Shown here: positions 9,200 to 18,711 of the stretch, piece by piece
Position numbering within the stretch: position 1 is the stretch's first letter
Layout of the letters: each line of letters starts with the position of its first letter
Origin: Chelydra serpentina
Taxonomy: Eukaryota; Chordata; Testudines; Chelydridae
Length of the DNA: 64,000 bases
Assembly (NCBI GenBank): GCA_037349315.1
Contig: JBAIAC010000219.1
Location: forward strand, 62,001-126,000
Direction of reading: 5' to 3'
Made by a program: the position numbers and the translations under genes
Notes under the pieces: model-generated
The model's input: the letters and a program-made list of their open reading frames with translations, nothing else
Databases searched by the model: none
Told to the model about the DNA's origin: nothing

Positions 9200-9500
9200 T
9201 ACGGTCCTAGTTCATATTAACAACGTCACAGCAGCCTACAGAGAAGTGGGAGGGAGGCGCCTTCGAGCCGGCGAGTCTCGTCCGTTTCTCCCTTGCCGCT
9301 TGGGCGGAGGCGGGAAGGGAGCGAAACGTGCCCGGCTGAAGGTTTTGCGCTTGGCCTTGAGGATTAAGCCTGAGCCTCCGGCCTGGCTGCTGGGAGATGG
9401 GTTTCCGAGTCACATCCAGCGTGCGCTTCGGGCCTCAGCTGAAACCACTGGGGCCAAGAGGGGCGGTTTTGAGGCGGAAAAAAGGGGCCTATGAGGCTTA
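9200..9500. other. CpG-rich GC-box segment of unknown role
   Basis: Local CpG density is visibly higher than in the surroundings (gccttcgagccggcgagtct, cgcttgggcggaggcgggaa), with GC-box-like gggcgg and ggggcggtttt motifs. It sits between two tRNA genes. It might be a small CpG island or transposon-derived DNA. Open frames here have no recognisable domain. Confidence 0.35.
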
Positions 9501-9504
9501 TCAC

Positions 9505-9578
9505 TGTCCCTGGGTGGGCTCGGGCCACCAGCCTTTAAGTTAACAGCCGAACGTGCTGACCCATTGCGCCACAGAGAC
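9505..9578 (-). tRNA. tRNA-Asn (GTT), diverged
   Basis: 74 nt matching vertebrate tRNA-Asn. Acceptor GTCTCTG/CAGGGAC pairs with one wobble. Loop CTGTTAA gives anticodon GTT. Anticodon stem TTCGG/CTTAA has one mismatch and a wobble. T54-T55 are changed to CC (GGCCCGAGCCC), which damages the B box. A T6 run lies about 22 nt downstream. Possibly a decaying gene. Confidence 0.65.
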
Positions 9579-9784
9579 ACGAGTTTGCTGATGCCAAGGC
9601 TGCTGCCTAGCAGCCAGCACCTCTGCCTGCCAGTGCCAGCAAACCTAATAGTTTAACAAAAAAGCCTATGTCCCTCGCGTCCCACGTTTATCTCCAGACT
9701 TCTTCTCCTTCTCCAGATTCTCCCCCAACAAGCTTCTATTCCTTGAACTTTTTGAAACTTTTCACTTGTAAAGCACAGTAAGCT

Positions 9785-9856
9785 GCATTGGTGGTATAGT
9801 GGTGAGCATAGTTGTTCTCCCAGTAATTGACCTGGGTTCGATTCCCAGCCAATGCA
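9785..9856 (+). tRNA. tRNA-Gly (TCC) with C33 and a weak anticodon stem
   Basis: 72 nt. Acceptor GCATTGG/CCAATGC and T-arm CTGGG-TTCGATT-CCCAG are perfect. The D-arm matches Gly-TCC. The anticodon region GTTGT-TCTCCCA-GTAAT gives TCC but has C at position 33, C at 37, and a stem of A-T and wobble pairs. A T4 run is 11 nt downstream, shared with the SINE that begins there. All three Gly-TCC genes in the window carry C33. Confidence 0.65.
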
Positions 9857-9869
9857 GTAATGTGAGGTT

Positions 9870-10036
9870 TTGCACATTGGCCTGCTAAGCCCAGGGGTGT
9901 GAGTTCAATCCTTGAGGGGGCCATTTAGGGATCTGGGGCAAAAATCTGTCAGGGGACAGTACTTGCTCCTGCTAGTGAAGGCAGGGGACGGGACTCGATG
10001 ACCTTTCAAGGTCCTTCCAGTTCTAGGACATTGGTA
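9870..10036 (+). mobile_element. Turtle SINE, head truncated, abutting tRNA-Gly
   Basis: Begins within the tRNA-like head (cacattggcctgctaagccc), keeps the B box (gtgagttcaatcc) and body (gagggggccatttagggatc), and ends with the alternative tail gacctttcaaggtccttcca gttctagg. It lacks the 5' A-box part and starts 13 nt after the tRNA-Gly gene, so a real tRNA precedes a partial SINE. Not expected to be mobile. Confidence 0.75.
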
Positions 10037-10654
10037 TAGCTCCATTTTTTTTTTAAGGGATTGACGCCATGTACACAAATTTCCAGAGGGAAAAAAGAGT
10101 TGAGGTCTGTTATTTCTCACCTTTATATATTATTTATTTAAAAAACCATGTTTGCTGTTAACAAGCATGTTACCTCTGGAGACACAAATCCACAGTTTGA
10201 GAACTGCAAAACTAAGCATCTCTGATGGTATCATCTAGACTGAGCACTGAGTCCCTTTGGGTAGATAGAAAGATTAACCTAAATAATCTATACAGAAGCC
10301 TGCGGAACCCCATGAGATTGGGTCCCTAAACCATGAACTATTAGAACTCCTTTACAAAACTTTTCTTAAACATTACATGAATATACTGTCTCATACTATA
10401 GAATTAGAATGTATAATCCCTATTCCATGATAAGATATAACCTATCTTAATTCAAATTATCTTTAGATAGGTTATTTTCCTCAAGAAACCAATTTAAATT
10501 TTAAAAAATCAGTTTTTTTAAAGTTTTTTTTAATTCATTGATTTTTATCCACGCTGACAGCGGGGCATGGTGTGGGGTGTGGGGGAAGGGTTGGTCCCCA
10601 ACTGGAGCGAGGCAGGGGCCAGAGACAAGAGCCGAGCTGGAGCGAGGCAAATTG
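10037..10654. other. AT-rich spacer
   Basis: No gene is seen. Long A/T runs at 10,046-10,056 and 10,500-10,535. About 10,575-10,615 (ggttggtccccaactggagc) recurs at 56,475-56,510. Confidence 0.4.
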
Positions 10655-10712
10655 CAGGAGGTCAGATTAGATGATCACGCTGGTCCCTTCTGACCTTAAA
10701 GGCTCTAAAAGG
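10655..10712 (+). mobile_element. CR1 3'-tail fragment
   Basis: gcaggaggtcagattagatg, then atcacgctggtcccttctga, then cctt is the 3' end of a CR1 subfamily. The same tail closes the CR1 copy at 44725-45436. Only the tail is present. Confidence 0.7.
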
Positions 10713-10912
10713 AAAATAAAAAAACAACAAACCAAACATTGTAACACGAGGGTGACTCCAACAGCTCACTGCATAGTCCCGCCCCTTTCTTCCCCCACTG
10801 GGTGTTTAGTGACCTGCTGGGATCTGGGACATTAATTCTCTCATTTCATTGATAAACTGATACCCTGTGACTGAAATTAAACCAGTTCCCAGCCAGGAAA
10901 ACCTCACACCCC

Positions 10913-10984
10913 TGCATTGGCTGGGAATCGAACCCAGGTCAACTGCTTGGAGAGCAGCTCTGCTCACCACTACACCACCAATGC
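10913..10984 (-). tRNA. tRNA-Gly (TCC) with C33
   Basis: 72 nt. Acceptor GCATTGG/CCAATGC and T-arm CTGGG-TTCGATT-CCCAG are fully paired. The D-arm GTGTAGTGGTGAGCAGA is canonical. Anticodon stem GCTGC/GCAGT holds loop TCTCCAA, giving anticodon TCC; C replaces the near-universal T33 before the anticodon. A T4 terminator lies 11 nt downstream. Everything else looks functional. Its direct-duplication sister is 45663-45734. Confidence 0.85.
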
Positions 10985-11931
10985 ACCTGGCAAAAGTGCC
11001 TCTCCTGTGTGCCACTGATGCTTGACAAATGACTCACCCCCCCACAGCGCTCAGGAGCTGGCTGGAGAGGCCGGAGGCAGCCTGTCAGCTGTGAGCAGAG
11101 ACAGGTCCCCAGAGTGACTGACAGGTGGGGACCTGGGCTCCACAGCCCAGCCTGAGGTGGCTCCAGCCCCATCTCTGCCCTCAGAGAAGGGAAATGAAAA
11201 TCAGTGACCCTAATGGCAAACGTGACCCCCGAAGGAAGGAGACAGCTCCTTTGAACGCACAGTTTGGGTTGTTCCTGCTATGTACTGAGGGTTTGTTGCT
11301 GCTGCTGATTCCAGTCCTTGGGCTCTGCCCGGACAAGGAAGGATTCAGGCTGTCACTCAAGGGAAGAGGGGAGATGATTTTTTTGACGGCTGCCTCGTCT
11401 GAAGGGTGTTTGTCGGTCACCTTCTAATCTAGTGGGTGCTGGGTAGACGCAGGCAGCCCCCGCTCCTAACTCTGCAGTTACTTAGATGCAGACACAACCA
11501 GCTCTATGGCTGGTAACCCTACAGAGACTCTGCTGCTGATCATGAACTAGGAGCACGTCACCTTTGATTTGATTTGATTTTGTCAGAGGTTCCTGCCACC
11601 TCCAGGAGAGTTTTCAGTCCCAATGGCAGGCTACTTACCCAACGTAACACAAACGAGTCCCTTCCTCCCAAGTGGACGTGGTTCTTCTTCTTCTGCACAT
11701 TGTAGCCCATGTGCCTTCATATTATACCTTTGTTTAATTGATGAAAACATAAACTAGACACTTGGAGGATTAGAACTGATTTCAGCTGAGGGACGTGTTT
11801 GCTGGGTTTTTATGCATTTGCACAGGAAAACGTTGAGTGTTTCCATTCATTTCAGTCATCCCTATTCAATGGAATCCTGAACATAATGGAAATAGATATG
11901 CAATTGTTTTTGTTAAAGGAACACATTTGTA
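10985..11931. other. 5' flank of tRNA-Gly, duplicated; no gene
   Basis: 10,740-11,470 recurs in direct orientation at 45,490-46,215 with over 95% identity by eye. A 100-codon frame (11125-11427) is kept in both copies but has no recognisable domain and no codon-level signature that I can judge; I treat it as chance. The rest is unassigned. Confidence 0.5.
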
Positions 11932-12003
11932 AGGGGACACTTGGATTTGAACCAAGGACCACTTGATTTGCAGTCAAATACTCTACCACCAAGCTATACC
12001 CCC
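11932..12003 (-). tRNA. tRNA-Cys (GCA)
   Basis: 72 nt. Acceptor GGGGGTA pairs with TGTCCCC (two wobbles). Anticodon stem TTTGA/TCAAG holds loop CTGCAAA, giving anticodon GCA. T-arm CTTGG-TTCAAAT-CCAAG is perfect. The D-loop is slightly altered (CTTGGTGG). No T4 run lies close downstream. Probably a real Cys gene. Confidence 0.8.
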
Positions 12004-12906
12004 ATGAGAGTTGAAGTTGTGTGAGTTATTTTAAGGGTCTTGAAGGACCCAGAGTAGCATCTGCGGGATTCACCTCTCACTGTCCGAGAGGCAGCGGGGA
12101 GAAAGCCCCTTTCTGGCTCCGCTGTCTGGCCACATTGGCCGTCACTTGCCATCCACCCTATCACCGCTCTGCTGGCCGCCCTCTCTCGGCTGAGATGTCC
12201 TGAGGTCCCACCAGGAGTGGCGGAAGCTCGCTAAAAGTGGCAGGCCCCGGTGCCCGAACATTGGCCTCGTCCCACCTCTTCCACTTGAGGCCACACTCTT
12301 AATTGCCCCTTTTCCCCAAAGCCCCACTCCTGCCCTGCCTCTTCCCTCCAAAACCCTTTTGCTTCTTCACCAGCAGCTCAAATGAAACTTAGGCACGAAC
12401 AAGGCAGGTTGGGGATCTGTAGCATTTCTAATGGCCATCAAAATATCTCTCGTGTTAAGGCCACCTAGTGGGGTTCCTCGTCCAAACCTGCCTCCTGTTC
12501 TACTGCCGATGCAGCCCCATCCCAGCCCCTAGCACATGCTCATTCTCTCAGCCCCATCAGTGCAGAGTGTGAAACCCTTACACTCCGCATTGCCTAGTTC
12601 CCCTAACTCTGAGGGACGTCAGCTCCTCTGTGTCCCCAGGAACCCTCCACACACTCCACCAATGAGCCATTTGGTGTGAGAGTCAGACCTGCCCCTGTCC
12701 CAGAGGGAGGGGTCGTCTGGGAGGGGACTGGAACACGGACCTATCAGCTCTTAACTCCCAAACTTTCAGTAACTCTGTTATCAGTGCCTGGGAGTGTAAT
12801 TTAAACCATAAAAACAGCCACACTGGGCTAGACCAAAGGCCCATCTAGCTCTGTGTTTTGTTTTCTGAGATTAGCCAATACCAGGTGCCCCAAAAGCCAC
12901 TCAACA
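12004..12906. other. Intergenic; right part is the repeated Thr flank
   Basis: No gene is seen. 12,660-12,906 is the second copy of the block at 8,855-9,103. The rest is unassigned unique-looking sequence. Confidence 0.5.
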
Positions 12907-12980
12907 AGGCACCACTGGGAGTTGAACCCAGGATCTCCTGTTTACTAGACAGGTGCTTTAACCAGCTAAGCCATGGTGCC
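12907..12980 (-). tRNA. tRNA-Thr (AGT)
   Basis: 74 nt. Acceptor GGCACCA/TGGTGCC is perfectly paired. Anticodon stem CCTGT/ACAGG is perfect with loop CTAGTAA (AGT). T-arm CTGGG-TTCAACT-CCCAG is paired. The D-arm GGCTTAGCTGGTTAAAGC matches vertebrate Thr-AGT. A T4 terminator lies about 16 nt downstream. The best-preserved Thr gene here. Confidence 0.92.
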
Positions 12981-13291
12981 TGCCCCCACCTAACTGACTG
13001 CCAGACCCCACCTGGGCCTTTGCTTGTGTTTGGATTCTGCAAAGCAGAGGAGCAGGTGAAGTTTTCCTGGCAAGCTGTGTGTGTGTGAATCCTTGGCCAG
13101 GTCTGCACTACAAAGTTATTTCAGGATCATTATATTGCTCAGGTCTGTGGAAAACACACGGCGCTCCCTCGGTTGCCTCCTTTCGGCTGGTGCACACACG
13201 GCAATGCCACGTCTGGCGACAAAACTGCCCTGTTGTGGTCACAAAATAAAACCACCTCGACGAGAGGCCTGGAGCTTTTTGCAGCAAACTT
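12981..13291. other. Short spacer before the Harbinger element
   Basis: No gene is seen. ggccaggtctgcactacaaa near 13,095 resembles the ends of turtle MITEs, but I see no partner terminus. Confidence 0.35.
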
Positions 13292-13628
13292 AGGCCTGGT
13301 CTACACTAGGAGTTTATGTCGAATTTAGCAGTGTTAAATCGAATTAACCCTGCACCTGTCCACACAACTACGCTATTTATTTCGACATAAAGGGCTCTTT
13401 AAATCGATTTCTGTACTCCTCCCCAACGAGGAGAGTAGTGCTAAAATCGACATGGCCATGTCAAATTAGGGTTAGTGTGGACGGAATTCGACGCTAAGAG
13501 CTCTGGGAGCTATCCCACAGTGCACCACTCTGTGGACACTCTGGACAGCAGACCGAGCTCGGATGCTCTGACCAGCCACACAGGAAAAGACCCGGGAACA
13601 TTTGAATTTCTTTTCCTGTTTGGACATC

Positions 13629-15688
13629 ATGGCGAGCTCAGCAGCACTGGCAACGATGCAGAGCTCTCCAGCAAAGGTGACCATGCAATCCCAGAATAGA
13701 AAGAGGGCTCCAGCATGGACTGATCGGGAAGTCTTGGATCTGATCGCTGTGTGGGGAGAAGAGTCCGTGCTTTCAGAGCTGTGATCGAAAAGACGGAATG
13801 CGAAGATCTACGAGAAGATCTCCAAGGCCACGATGGACAGAGGATACAGCCGGGATGCAACGCAGTGCCGCGTGAAAATCAAGGAGCTGCGACAAACGTA
13901 CCAGAAGACCAAAGAGTCCAACGGGCGCTCCAGGTCTCAGCCCCAGACATGCCGTTTCTACGCGGCACTGCATGCAATCCTAGGTGGGGCAGCCACCACT
14001 ACCCAACCCCTGTCCATGGACTCCGACAATGGGGTATTATCAACGGCCACTTCCTCGGAGGTTTTCGCGGACAGGGAAGATGATGAAGGAGAGGAGGAGG
14101 ACGAGACAGTCGACAGCGCTTTCAACGCTGATTTCCCCGACAGCCAGGATCTCTTCATTACCCTGACGGAGATCCCCTACCAACCCGCCCAAGGCGGTAA
14201 CCCGGACCGTGATTCAGGGGAAGGATCAGTAGGCCAGTGTTCAAAACATATCTTTTGAATACAGTAGAAATGGCATTTCGGCAACTGGTTTTTTAATGAT
14301 TAATTTGACCTAGGCGCTTTAGCTGCACTCGTGGCCAGTGCAGCTACTGGAAAAGTCTGTTAACATATGTGGGGATAGAGCAGAAATCCTCCTGGGACAT
14401 CTCCATGAAGCTCTCCTGGAGGTACTGTGAAAGCCTTTGCATCAGGTTTCTGGGGAGATCGGCCTTATTGCGTCCTCCATGGTAGGAAACTTTTCCGCGC
14501 CAGGCCAGTAGCAGGTACTCCAGTATCATTGCCTGGCAAAGCCTGGCGGCATACGGCCCCGGTGTTTGCTGGCATTCCCGCAGCATGCGGTCTTTCTCTG
14601 TCTGCGTAATCCTCATCAGCGTGATATCAGTCATGGTGACCTGGTTGGAATTAGGTAATTTTATTACGGGGACTGTTTGCCTGTTCCTTTAAAAAAATCT
14701 ACCCAGCGGTTTCCAGCCACGCGGTGGGTGCGGGGAGACGGACCGTTAATGCTGAGCGGTTCGCCGGCAGCATGCAGGCATCTTTCCTGGGAACAGCCAC
14801 ATGGTGGGGGAAGGGGGACAGTTCATGCTGGGCGGTTCGCCGGCAGCATGCAGGGATCGTTCCCGGGAACAGCCACGCGGTGGGGTGAAGGCTAAACCGA
14901 CCATCCCAGAGAAGGGGATGGCTGGGGTTACTGTGGTTTCTGCAGCTGCACGGTAACCCGCAAAGCACAGCACTAACTGGCCAACTCTAGGGGCTTTGCT
15001 TGGAACGGGAAAGGAGGGCGCTGCTGTTAACTAAGCTTTCAGCAGCCAAAAGTCTACGGCTTACCATGGCCGCCTGCTAGCCGAATTCCATTGCCCAGCC
15101 CTGCATGTGATCTGTACACCAAAGCCCCAGGCACTCAATATAAAGATGCAAAATGCGACCTTGTACTGAAAGCACATGTGCTAGGTAGTGTGCATGCTCT
15201 TGTTCACAGGGAAAGACTACATTCATTGTTCTGGGAAATGTATCTTTGTAAAGAATTCACTCCCTTTTTTTCATCCCACAGCTGCGAGTGTCTCCCGGGT
15301 TCCCCCGGCATCTCCCTCCCAAAGGCTGGCACAGATCAGGCGGCGAAAGAAACGAACACGGGACGAGATGTTCTCCGAACTCCTGCACTGCTCCCGCACT
15401 GGGGCGGCACAGCAGAGTCAGTGAAGAGAGAACACGTCGCAAGCATCCAGCGAACGGGAGGAGAGGACGGAAGCTCGTGAGGACAGGTGGCGGCAGGAAG
15501 ACCGGCGGGTGACTGAGACGCTGCTTGGGCTAATGCGGGAGCAAACGGACACGCTCCGGCGCCTTGTAGATGTTCTGCAGGACCGGAGGCAGGAGGACAG
15601 AGCCCCGCTGCAGCAGATCTCTAACCACCCTCCCCTGCCACAAAGTCCCATACCCCCCCACACACAGAGTCCCAAAAAGGAGGGGTGA
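13629..15688 (+). pseudogene. Harbinger Myb/SANT-like protein, two in-frame stops
   Basis: Exon 1 starts at the ATG at 13,629 and contains a Myb/SANT-like trihelix segment (KRAPAWTDREVLDLIAVWGE, then IKELRQTYQKTK and CRFYAALHAILGG), followed by an acidic stretch (EGEEEDETVD). A TGA at 13,782 interrupts it, probably from a CGA (Arg) codon because the same frame continues. A donor-like gt at 14,229 and a pyrimidine-rich acceptor before 15,282 bound an intron of about 1 kb. Exon 2 encodes a basic, coiled-coil-like C-terminus (QIRRRKKRTRDEMFSELL) with a second TGA at 15,422 and ends at 15,688. The exact splice phase is not settled. In this family the protein helps the transposase bind and enter the nucleus. 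Confidence 0.8.
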
Positions 15689-16122
15689 CAGGCTCCGTAG
15701 AAACAAACAGTCCACCCCTGCGGACTGCTCTAGTAGCAGAAGGCTGTCATTCCCCAAGTTTTGAAGCATCCTTTCCTTCCCTCCACCCGCACCCCACCCC
15801 ACCCTAGCCTCCGTCCCAGTTTCCTCCCTTTACTGAAAAATCCTTAATAAAAGAGACGGTTTTCTTGAACAATGTTTCATTTATTTTCTTTGTAAAGGTG
15901 TGTTTGAAAGGGGGGAAGAGGGTTGGTAATTGGAGAGGATTGGCAATATTAACAGGGTAAAGAAACAGGGGCAGGTTCACCTCATTTTTACACAAACGTT
16001 AGAGTCACTGGTCACTCTGGAAGGTAGCTCTCAAAGCTTCCCGGATGCGCAGCGCGTCCCGCTGGACTCTTCTAATCGCCCTGGTGTCTGGCTGTGCGTA
16101 ATCAGCAGCCAGGCGATTAGCC

Positions 16123-17262
16123 TCAACCTCCCACCCCCTTGCTCTCACAGAGATTGTGGAGCACACAGCAAGCTGCAATCACAATGGGGATATTGGTTTC
16201 ACTGAGATCTGAGCGAGTCAGTAAGCTTCTCCAGCGCCCCTTCAAACGTCCGAAAGCACACTCCACCACCATTCTGCACTTGCTCAGCTGGTAGTTGAAG
16301 AGCTCCTTATCACTGTCCAGGGCGCCTGTGTACGGCTTCATGAGCCAGGGCATTAGCGGGTAGGCTGGGTCCCCAAGGATCACTATAGGCATCTCCACAT
16401 CCCCAACAGTTATTTTCCGGTCCGGGAAGTAAATACCTTCCTGCAGCCGTCTAAACAGACCAGAGTTCCTGAAAACACGAGCGTCATGAATCTTGCCTGG
16501 CCATCCGACGTTGATGTTGGTAAAACGTCCCTTATGGTCCACCAGTGCTTGCAGCACCATTGAAAAGTAGCCCTTTCGGTTAATGTACTGGCTGCCCTGG
16601 TGGTCTGGTCCCAGGATAGGGATGTGAGTTCCGTCTATAGCCCCACCACAGTTAAGGAATCCCATTGCAGCGAAGCCATCTATGATCACCTGCACGCCTC
16701 CCAGGGTCACTACCTTTGAGAGCAGCAGCTCAACGATTGCGTTGGCTACTTGCATCACAGCAACCCCCACGGTAGATTTGCCCACTCCAAATTGATTTGC
16801 GACTGACCGGCAGCTGTCAGGCGTTGCAAGCTTCCACAGGGCTATGGCCACTCGCTTCTGGACTGTGAGGGCTGCTCGCATCCTGATGTCCTGGCGCTTC
16901 AGGGCAGGGGACAGCAAGTCACAAAGTTCCATGAAAGTGCCCTTACGCATGCGAAAGTTTCGCAGCCACTGGGATTCATCCAAGACCTGCAGCACTATGC
17001 GGTCCCACCAGTCTGTGCTTGTTTCCCGGGCCCAGAATCGCCGTTCCACAGCATCAACATGACCCAGTGCCACGATGACGTCCACGTTGCGGGGTCCCGT
17101 GCTTTGAGAGAGGTCTGTGTCCCTGTCATCGTCACTGTCGTCACCGCGCTGCCTTAGCCTCCTCACCTGAGTTCTCAACATCTGCCTCTGAATAAAGTGC
17201 ACGATAAGGCGCGAGGTGTTGACAACGGCCATAAGTGCAGCGATGATCGCAGGGGGCTCCAT
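16123..17262 (-). CDS. Harbinger (HARBI1-like) DDE transposase, C-terminus frameshifted
   Basis: A 379-codon frame with the DDE_Tnp_4 layout. A helix-turn-helix-like region lies at residues 150-172 (SCRSVANQFGVGKSTVGVAV). The first catalytic Asp is at 210 (GAIDGTHIPI). The conserved GWPGKIHDARVF follows at 254-265. The second Asp is at 298 (GDPAYPL) and the Glu at 334 (VECAFGRLKGRWR). The motif is HARBI1-like, the domesticated vertebrate relative. The catalytic core has no stop. The frame ends CESKGVGG where a frameshift near 16,130 leads to an early stop; the usual C-terminal tail is still readable in another frame to about 16,005. The core survives although the partner protein gene has two stops. 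Confidence 0.9.
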   Translation of the reverse strand: MEPPAIIAALMAVVNTSRLIVHFIQRQMLRTQVRRLRQRGDDSDDDRDTDLSQSTGPRNVDVIVALGHVDAVERRFWARETSTDWWDRIVLQVLDESQWLRNFRMRKGTFMELCDLLSPALKRQDIRMRAALTVQKRVAIALWKLATPDSCRSVANQFGVGKSTVGVAVMQVANAIVELLLSKVVTLGGVQVIIDGFAAMGFLNCGGAIDGTHIPILGPDHQGSQYINRKGYFSMVLQALVDHKGRFTNINVGWPGKIHDARVFRNSGLFRRLQEGIYFPDRKITVGDVEMPIVILGDPAYPLMPWLMKPYTGALDSDKELFNYQLSKCRMVVECAFGRLKGRWRSLLTRSDLSETNIPIVIAACCVLHNLCESKGVGG

Positions 17263-17409
17263 GCTCGCGGTGCTGCTGTGTCCGCGCTGTCAATCAAGGG
17301 AAAAGGGCGAGAAATGATTGTCTGCCGTCGCTTTCACAGAGGGAGGGGGGGATTGAGGGTTGAATAACGACAGTTACCCAAAACCACCCGCAACACATTT
17401 TTTCCCCAT

Positions 17410-18504
17410 CAGGTGCTGACGGAGGGAGATGTGACTCTGGGGTGGGGTTCTTCTCTAAAGATGGCTGCAGAAAGGTGTGGCTCAGCTCTGTCAGCGACCT
17501 GCCCAGTTGCCTCCTGACAGGGGATGCCGACATTTCTGTCAGGTGCACTGGCAGCGGGCGGGATGTGGCTGCTGCCGCAGGCCTGGCTTTAACGCCTGGT
17601 TAAACGCCTCCTCACCTGCTTGGCAGTCTGGGGCCTTTGGTCCCTCCCAGCTGTGGGAGAAGCGGGCTGGTGGCTCAAAGAGTTTTGTTGGGGCTGACGG
17701 TGAGGGAGAATCGCTGGCTGAAGATGGCTCTGGGGAAGAGCTGAGCTTTGCATGTTGTTCCGGCCTGTGGTCTCCTCTGTCATGTGGCAGTGAGTTCCAC
17801 AGCCCCGGGGGCAGATCTGCCTCCTGTGCGGAAAAGCCTCCCTGTCTGGGTGAGCTGGTGGGACGCGGGTGTCAGGAGAAGTCGTGGTGGCAGGAGAAGG
17901 GACGATCTCCCTGGTGGAGACGGTTTGGACAGTGGCTGGAGCCTGGCCCTGGGCTCTGGGAGAGGAGCCGGAGCAGGTGCTGGGGTGACCTGTGGGGCAG
18001 ATTGAACCAGCTGGAGCAGCTCAGGGCGTGTCGGTCCATCCCCAGCTGCAGGAAGGAGCCGCAGATCTCCCAGAGAGGTGGGGGCAGGGCCGTCCTTAGC
18101 CATGGGCAGAACAGACGGGCACGTAGGGCACCGCTATGCCTGGGGCACCAGACACTCTGCCGGGAGCCGGGAGGGACGGGAAGCCGTGGGGCAGGTAAGA
18201 GCAGCGCTGGGTCCTAGAGAGAGCCCAATGCGCTGCCTGCAGCACAGTCTGGGGAGGGGATTGGCTGCTGGGGTCTCTGGGAAGGGGGGGAAGGAACTCA
18301 CCTGTGAGTGTGACTCTCCCCCGGCGTGAGGGGAGGCAGGCTGGGCGGCTCTGGCAGTGTCCTTTGTTGCCCCCCATAACGTCCATTCTTCTCCCCACAC
18401 AGAGCACCCCCCTTTCCCCTCCCCCCATGGAGCACCCCCAGCTGGCTGGGCTGGGGACAGGGTGACCAGAGAGCATGTGGGAAAAACCAGGACAGGGGGT
18501 GGGT
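17410..18504. other. Intergenic, no gene recognised
   Basis: 17,410-17,545 repeats, inverted, the flank at 32,500-32,640. 17,560-18,450 is GC-rich and unassigned. A 246-codon plus-strand frame (17477-18217) has low-complexity Gly/Ser/Arg composition and no domain I recognise. Confidence 0.4.
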
Positions 18505-18711
18505 GGGGTGACCAGATGTCCCACTTGTATAGGGACAGTCCCAATTTTAGGGTCTTTTTTAAATATAGGCTCCTATTACCCCCTGACCCCCCATCCCGAT
18601 TTTCCACCCTTGCTGTCTGGTCACCCTAGGTGGGGGGTAATTGGTGCCTATATAAGACAAAGCCCCAAATAGCAGAAGTGGCCCTATAAAATCAGGACAT
18701 CTGCTCACCCT
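18505..18711. mobile_element. MITE with gggtgaccagat / tctggtcaccc ends, plus a partial second copy
   Basis: A palindromic element from gggtgaccagatgtccc to ctgtctggtcaccct with internal tatagggacagtccca and atataggctcctatta. A related partial copy follows in opposite sense (18,630-18,711, ending gacatctgctcaccct). Other copies in the window are flanked by TA, suggesting a Tc1/mariner-type target site. Confidence 0.75.

Larger units (their letters stand above)
13292..17409. mobile_element. PIF/Harbinger DNA transposon, right end lost
   Basis: Starts TTA then ggcctggtctacactaggag, a typical Harbinger terminus with a TTA target site. Inside are the two diagnostic genes in convergent arrangement: a Myb/SANT-like DNA-binding protein on the plus strand (broken) and a DDE transposase on the minus strand (nearly intact). 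After the transposase the element runs to about 17,409, where sequence also found inverted at 32,510-32,635 takes over. I find no matching right terminus, so this copy could not move by its own ends. Confidence 0.85.

Noticed and set aside
11125..11427. 100-codon frame kept in both direct duplicates (also 45872-46174)
   Set aside because: High overall identity explains its retention; there is no domain, and the opposite strand also has a frame of similar length.
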